A DNA stretch of 64,000 bases from Gnetum montanum. Taxonomy: Eukaryota > Streptophyta > Gnetopsida > Gnetales > Gnetaceae. Positions within the stretch are counted from its first letter, which is position 1; each line of letters opens with the position of its first letter. The stretch is from contig MNCI01020785.1 in NCBI GenBank assembly GCA_015680685.1, positions 172,292-236,291 of the forward strand, written 5' to 3'. The notes under the pieces are model-generated. The model searched no databases. It was not told the DNA's origin and saw nothing but the letters and a program-made list of their open reading frames with translations. Made by a program: the position numbers and the translations under genes. Shown in pieces: positions 58,380 through 64,000 of the stretch.

Positions 58380-60650
58380 TACGAGAGACCTCATGTTGGT
58401 TAAGATGTGCAAGGATGAGGATTCATGCATGATGTTATGGGTTTGTGGTATTCTGGTGGATAATAGGAAGAGGAATTATTAAGAGAAATAGTTCTAAGAC
58501 AAATAGGACATTATTCATACTATCCATAGGGATCTAGTTTCCTGTAGGGATACTGCTACTTTGATAGTATCATTCTCCATGATTGTGGTTTTTGCCACTA
58601 TTGTTGGTATTGCTCTTGTGGCTGAGAATAAGCCCCACTTGGATAGTACAGTTTGTGGCAGGGAAATCTAAAATTATCTTACAAATAAGGTAATCACCTA
58701 AGCATTTTTTTTCTTAACAAACTTCATATTAAGTACCTATGTCATAGACTCTTATAAATGGACCATGATAGAACAACATCCCTTAGGACATTCATATTGG
58801 CATACTTTATAACCTTTTTCATCTTTTGAACTTAAGTTTGTCACTTCCTCCACTACAACTTTTTATATTTTATATAGTTCTCATGTCCATTTTTTCTTTT
58901 CTTCTTTTTGTCCTTACTTTTATTATAGGCTTGTTTAGTCCTTTCCTTCACTATCTTGACCACTGTAGCAAACTTTTCATCCATTAAATCCCACATTTTG
59001 TCTTCCATTATTTTAATATCATTAACTAAATTTTGGATAGGTAGAGTCTTTCGCTATATTATTTCTTCTAATGTTTCTTCCTCTTATAATTCACATACCC
59101 TTACATCCCTTTTTCTAATTGATGGATCTCTGTTATACTTTTTAGCTAATTCTCTATTTCTTAGCTCTCCTTCCTCTTTTGCCACTTGGATTATCAACCA
59201 TTGAATCTGATGAGTGGCCATCTCAAATAATTTTCCTTGGGCATATACCCCAAGGACTTCTCTTATTTCATTTTTTAGCCCATCAATGATATGTTGTAGT
59301 TATTTCCATTAAGAGAATCCTTTTCTTGGGCATCTATGGAATAAGGAATAGTACTTGTCCATTGCTGCATCAAGGGATTTGTGTATTCCTTGTTTCCATC
59401 CTTGGATTTGTTTTCTCAAATTTGACACTATTGAGTAAGTTTGATACTTATCATTAAAAATTTTTAGCATGGTACTTCATCTTTGAATTGATTCTAGTCC
59501 TAAGGATCTATACCATCTCTCTACTTATTTTATGAGTATTTTGGGAAAAATTTAATTTCTACCAATTATTCTTTATGTTTTGTAGGATAAAGGCATCATG
59601 GAAGACTTGGATATGGTGTTATGTATCTACCTTCAAAATTTAAAGTATTATTCATGCCAAGTTGCTTGATGCGACTGTCCGTTAAATGCCTAGTATGAAT
59701 GTACATAGTGTCCTTTATGTTGATCATGTTGTGAGTGGTAAACAAGGGTTATTCATTGTCATTAGGTTCATAAACTCTATTGTAGTGCTAACCTCTTTGA
59801 TGCTCATGATGCTTTCTCCTTTCATATATAATCCTTTCTCTCCTTTCTTCATGATTATCTTCATCTTCTTCAAGATTCCTTCTTCTATGTGCATGTCTCT
59901 CATGATCTCTTCTTCTTTCCCCATCATTATTCCTTAGTCTTCATTCTCTCTTACCAACATCTGTTTATGAACATGAGAAAGAAGATGAAGGAGTTGGAGA
60001 ATGGTGCTAGCAGGTTCTCCTTCTGTGACTTTTTAATTTGTCTCTTCTTGATCAATTGGAGATATTAAGCCTTGAATTCCTCCTAAGTTTAGATTCCTCC
60101 TTAATTTTTCCCAGGGTTTCTACAAAAGATGAATGTATTTTTATATTAATGGGATCTTCAATGTGAATGACTAGTATTTTGGAATGAGATCCATGAGTTT
60201 GATAGAATTTCTTAGCTTGGAATAGAGCATCTTTTTTTTCTTCTAGGATAACTATCTATGGTGCCTTTTTCCTTTTGTCATATTCTTATCTTACCACCAT
60301 GGTGACATCCCTTCTCACTTAAGCCTCTGTTGGTTGATATCTCCTAGTCATGTTTTAGTAACTTGATACCATTCTTGCACATGGTTAAGATCTGACCTCA
60401 TGAGGGCTATGTAAAGCATTGATGCTATTGAACATTTGCGTGGCAAGACAATTTTTCCTTGTAGGTCTCTCCATCCAAGTTATTTATCCTAGTGAAAAAT
60501 GAATGTAAAATCAAAATAATAAGGATCAGTATGAGCATATAAAATCTTGGTTTGTATCGGTGCATTCCAGTCTTCTTCATTTTAATCTCTATCATGACTT
60601 TTATTAAAATCAATAACTGATGGATATTTGTCTTTATCTATAGAATCCAT
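58380..60650 (-). pseudogene. Gag of element E
   Basis: Minus strand from ATG 60650 (MDSIDKDKYP). Capsid region at about 59530-59230: KWYRSLGLES, IFNDKYQTYSIVSNLRKQIQ, GWKQ, YYSLFHRCP, HIIDGLKNEIREVLGVYAQG, then VAKEEGEL. Very close to A's Gag. The knuckle at about 58790-58750 reads VCQYECPKGCC, with Cys where A has His. A Tyr/Pro/Gln-rich tail leads into the protease. Many stops. Confidence 0.83.
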
Positions 60651-60776
60651 TTTAGTTTATGTGATGCTTAATTGTGTTTATGATTTTAAGAAATTATTCT
60701 AAGTGTGAAATATGTACTTTATGATACTTGATACAACAAACTTTATAAAATCAACTAATTAGCAAACATTAACACA

Positions 60777-60794
60777 TCCCCAGCAATGGAGCTA
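60777..60794 (-). other. Primer-binding site of element E (tRNA-Asp type, decayed)
   Basis: TAGCTCCATTGCTGGGGA on minus, one base after the LTR end; 14 of 18 positions fit the tRNA-Asp site seen in A. Confidence 0.7.
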
Positions 60795-60795
60795 A

Positions 60796-61945
60796 TGATG
60801 GGTAGTTGGGTATTCCAACACTTAACCATAAAAGTTACAAGTGTTCATGTGTGACCATCATAATCTGTGGATGGAAAATGTAAGTATATTAACCAATTGA
60901 TGTTAATTTTGTAATTATTATTTTCCCATGTAGAGTTAGCAAGGTTTACATTGTATAGTTTAACTCTTATTAAGGTATATTGTAAACTGATGTTGAGTGG
61001 CTCTTAATAATACCAAGTGTAAACATGGGGAAAATTATTATAATTCCCATTTCTAAGTATAATAGAAATGTAAAACTACTCTATCCTACAGTGATAAGCA
61101 TTTGTTCCTAGTTTTTCGTACACATCTTGGACTAATGTAACTATTACTCGGATTACCAACTTTCCTACTAAGTGATCCAAGCAAAGTTACTACTAGGTTA
61201 TCAAAAAATTACACGTTATGCTTGAAACCACTGGTACTTATTTTTCCTTATTAATAGACATTGAAATAGTAAATGACTTAGTAAATGTAAATGATAGAAT
61301 AAAATTAAAACTATGCTAAGCGATATGCTACAATGATGAAGAATAATGTTGATCTTTATTGTTGTTTAGGATTTGTGTTTAAGAAAAATCCACTCAAATA
61401 AAGATTCCATACAACTGTAATTCAACACACTTTGGGCATTCACTCTAACTCTAACTTTACAAAAATAAACTGTAAGAATTTTGCTAAGTGTTGGCAAAAA
61501 CGTCTTACTTGGATGTGATGGCAAGTTGGTATTTATAGGAATGATCATGGCCCACTACATTGTATCTACAATGAAATATGCAAAGCTACGATATCATAAC
61601 TACAATATTACAGACTCACATATTCACATTTTATCACAAATGAAACTAAACATACTTGGCCACTATAAAAATGCAAAGTCTTAGCCAAGATGGAAAATTA
61701 TCTAGAGAGAAAAATTATAGAGTCATTAGAGATTAAGCTACATCCCAATAATGTTAATAGAGATGGAGTATTAGAGATTAATAAAGAATGATGGCCTCTC
61801 ATAACCAAAATCTCGATCTGCTACATCGGAGTGTGTTATCATCATAATTTTGAGCTCTTTGTTGTTCTCCTGGTCTTATAAACTCGCAGTTCCTAAGGAT
61901 TCCCAGCATTTGATAGCTCTTGGGCATGTACTCCCTTCTCTGGCA
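60796..61945 (-). repeat. 5' LTR of element E
   Basis: About 1150 bp. On minus it starts TGCCAGAGAAGG (next to the N at 61946) and ends CTACCCATCA. TATAAATA in TTCCTATAAATACC at about 61530-61543. The U5 end (TATGGTTAAGTGTTGG, then CCCATCA) matches A and B. No partner in the window, so the outer end is less certain. Confidence 0.75.
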
Positions 61946-62359
61946 NTTAACCACTAATATTAGATTTTATTTTGAGAGGTATTGAGTTCAATCTCTACTA
62001 ATATCTACCTTATTAACTTTAAAATTTATATTAAAGCAATAATATTAATACTAATAAAAGTTAACGAGTAAAATATTATCCATTATTCCATAGCATTAAA
62101 TACATTACATATTGGGCTTTATCAATAATAACAATACTATTTCATAATAATAATAATAATAATAAATTAATGATTAATTTTCAGAATTATAAAATAAATA
62201 AATAAATAAGTTATTTGACCCTTTTAAATATATAATAAGTATAACTGACTTTTCATAGGAAACTTATAAATAATCTCTTCCCTTCTTCTTATTATTTACT
62301 ACCACTAATGATGATCCCATATAGGCTTCGAAACTAGTATGGTTTCAGATTGTAAGAAG
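61946..62359. other. AT-rich flank with simple repeats
   Basis: Begins with an N at 61946. A (TAA)n run lies at 62143-62166 and (AAAT)n near 62190-62207. No gene. The five bases NTTAA after the E LTR may be E's target-site duplication, which cannot be checked here. Confidence 0.5.
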
Positions 62360-63530
62360 AAAATCCTCTATCACTATTTTCTTAGTTGAGAATGAAATCC
62401 TTTCTTGATGCATCTAATATAGTAAAACTCTTTGCACCTCTAGTATGAAGCCTTGTTTGACTTATAAACTAACTTTTCATCCTCCTTGCTTTCTAGCTTC
62501 TTATAAAAGTAAATAAAAGCATTAAGTTTAGCCTTGTTTGCTATCTTCTTCACCACACATTTAGTCGCATTGTATCTTTCAAAGTCATCATTTTTTTCAT
62601 TTTTTTTTCTTTGCCACTTCTTGAAACACTCCTTATTTTAAATTTTCTTGTTGCACTTGTTCACTCCACCATGATGCATTCTTTTGAATATACTTATTTC
62701 CTTCTACAACCTTATAGATGTCCCTCGTTGTATTCTTGATACAACTCATTTGACTTCAATTATTATTCACATTTAATTTTAAATCCCAAGGTTCTTTCAC
62801 AATCAATCTATTCTTGAAAAGTAACATCTTTTCTTTCTTTAGATTCAAACATTTATAGAAGATGCATTCTTTTTAATGCCTCTTTGATACCAGTCTTGAT
62901 ACCTAGATCCGTCACTATACGTCTATGTTAGGTTGTAAGACTTTCTCTAGTAAATACTTCACAATCCTTGCATGTTCTTCAATGTCTCTTTCTCACCAAG
63001 ATGTAGTCTATCTGGGTTGAGCTACATCTCCTCTTAATAGCTAAATTCATGTTCATAAGTCTATGTTGGGTTGTATGACTTTCTCTAGTAAAGACTTTGC
63101 AATCCTTCCATGTTCTTCAATCTTTCTTTCTCACTAAGATGTATTCTATCTAGGTTGAGCTACATCTACTCTTTAACATCACCAAGTTTTTAACCTTTTT
63201 TTAAAAAAATAGATACCCACTATTGAAAAATCATATACCAATGCAAACTCAATAATAGACATCCCCATCTCATTTCTCTCTCCAATGTAGTGTCTTCCAT
63301 GCACCTAGTTGTAACTTATTTTAGTTGCCCACACATGTCCATTAAAATCTCTTCTAATAATAATCCCTTATATTTTCTATAGAAGCCCATCTAATAAATC
63401 TGATGAGTTTTTGTTAGCATGATCCTTCAAACCAACCTAAGGAGCATAGATACTTAACATTACCCTAGAAGGTCTCATAGTATTGTTTAGTTTAGATAAA
63501 TTTTTGTTGGTATATTTGATAGGAATGTTA
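62360..63530 (-). pseudogene. RTE-type LINE fragment (endonuclease and linker)
   Basis: Minus strand. APE-type endonuclease part: LSIYAP.VGLKDHA (63480-63420), DFNGHVW, ERNEMGMSIIEFALVYDFSI, then SSTQIDYIL-like text and a Cys-containing end (CKDCEVFTRESL). Linker toward RT: ASWWSEQVQQ, YNATKCVVKKIANKAKLNAF and LYKKLESKEDEKLVY-like text. The order matches plant RTE-clade LINEs. The RT catalytic part is absent: the fragment stops near 62360. Stops and frameshifts throughout. Confidence 0.82.
62921..63173 (-). repeat. 138-bp tandem duplication in the LINE endonuclease
   Basis: 62921-63035 and 63059-63173 repeat the end of the endonuclease at a 138-bp step with scattered differences. The lower copy continues into the linker (IVTDLGIKTGIKEALK). 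Confidence 0.85.
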
Positions 63531-64000
63531 AATCATATTATTCTATGTGTATAAATTTTGATGTTTCATAGTTTATTAATTCTAAAACAACCATAGGAAA
63601 AATAAATACATATAGCCCAAGACATATAAACTACATGATACTTTAGAAGAAATATAAAAGAATATAATGATTCCTCAAGTGTAATTTTAATTAATAGCCT
63701 CTTGCAAATAAGATAATGAGCTAACCATTTAAGTGACCTATCACTAGTATACTTATTTATTTATTTAGCATAACTTGACATGTAGACGAAAAATATAGAT
63801 AAATAATTTTGAAAGTAATAAAGTTTGGCTGAAGTAATAAGGTTGATTAAGGGGACTAGTGAAAATAAATGTGTTTTATAGTCAATATGATATTTCTATA
63901 GAACTTACATTAGACATAAAGGTGTTTGAAGTGTGACTTGAATTAGTAATGTTTTGCATCAATGATTTTTCTTACATAATTTATTGAATAATGAGAACCA
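63531..64000. other. AT-rich stretch, nothing recognised
   Basis: No reading frame or repeat that I can assign. It may hold the start of the LINE or unrelated intergenic sequence. Confidence 0.4.

Larger units (their letters stand above)
17085..61945 (-). mobile_element. Element E: old Athila-like retrotransposon split by B and C
   Basis: Minus strand: 5' LTR 61945-60796, PBS, gag, protease to 57753, then across the C insertion to 19821 and down to 17085. The join is proven at protein level: the protease frame ends ...HYGK at the C insertion and resumes WLSTINAKLELRD at 19821, with CCATG duplicated at 19822-19826 and 57748-57752. After the protease come a T-rich tract, spacer, hairpin and internal promoter, with no RT or integrase. 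The rest (ORF2, 3' LTR) would lie left of B outside the window; that B inserted into E is inferred from adjacency only. Confidence 0.8.

Noticed and set aside
60425-60613. 62-codon minus ORF with a hydrophobic stretch as a membrane protein
   Set aside because: It is an off-frame reading of the N-terminal Gag of element E.

Overview
The window is nuclear DNA of a seed plant with a large, repeat-rich genome (which plant cannot be told from this sequence). No intact host gene is visible. Nearly all of it is one stack of Ty3/gypsy LTR retrotransposons inserted into one another; most boundaries are fixed by 5-bp target-site duplications (TSDs) or by a protein that reads on across an insertion.

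Nesting. Element E (minus strand, Athila-like; 5' LTR 60796-61945) is the oldest visible layer. Two younger insertions split it. Element B (plus, Athila-like; pieces 1490-2787 and 11415-17079) ends at 17079 and itself holds element A (plus, Athila-like, complete, 2788-11409, TSD GTCAT). Element C (plus, Tat-like, 19827-57747, TSD CCATG) interrupts the E protease and contains element D (minus, Tat-like, 34073-50999, TSD GGTAG) plus a solo LTR F (27394-28771, TSD ACATC). Without D, C is about 21 kb; D is about 17 kb. These sizes, the second archaeal-type RNase H and the PR-gap-RT layout match giant Tat/Ogre-type elements.

Athila-like group (A, B, E). A has gag, a T-rich tract, a spacer with a conserved hairpin, an internal U3-like promoter, and a roughly 917-codon 3' ORF (ORF2: plant-transposon-protein-like head, long coiled coil). 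It has no PR, RT or IN. B keeps IN and ORF2. E keeps gag and PR, then goes straight to the T-rich tract. The spacer hairpin has the same 11-bp stem and 37-nt loop in all three, with compensatory base changes.

Tat-like group (C, D). Both read gag - PR - [antisense gene] - RT - RNase H - aRNase H - IN - minisatellite - PPT. The antisense gene lies between PR and RT, where Ogre-type elements carry an intron. In D it looks like a complete eukaryotic gene: TATA box, several exons with phase-consistent GT-AG introns, an acidic tail, a stop and AATAAA signals. Its second exon encodes an FCP1/NIF-like HAD phosphatase domain whose catalytic aspartates are lost. C carries a homologous copy with introns at matching places. 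This antisense gene and the covarying hairpin are the strongest candidates for new biology here.

Edges. 1-1480 holds a fragment like the PQT3/RBBP6 zinc-binding domain and a short plastid 16S-like piece. 61946-64000 holds simple repeats and a minus-strand RTE-type LINE fragment. Coding regions are decayed, mostly by stop codons at former Gln positions (mainly TAG), which fits C-to-T decay of methylated CHG sites.
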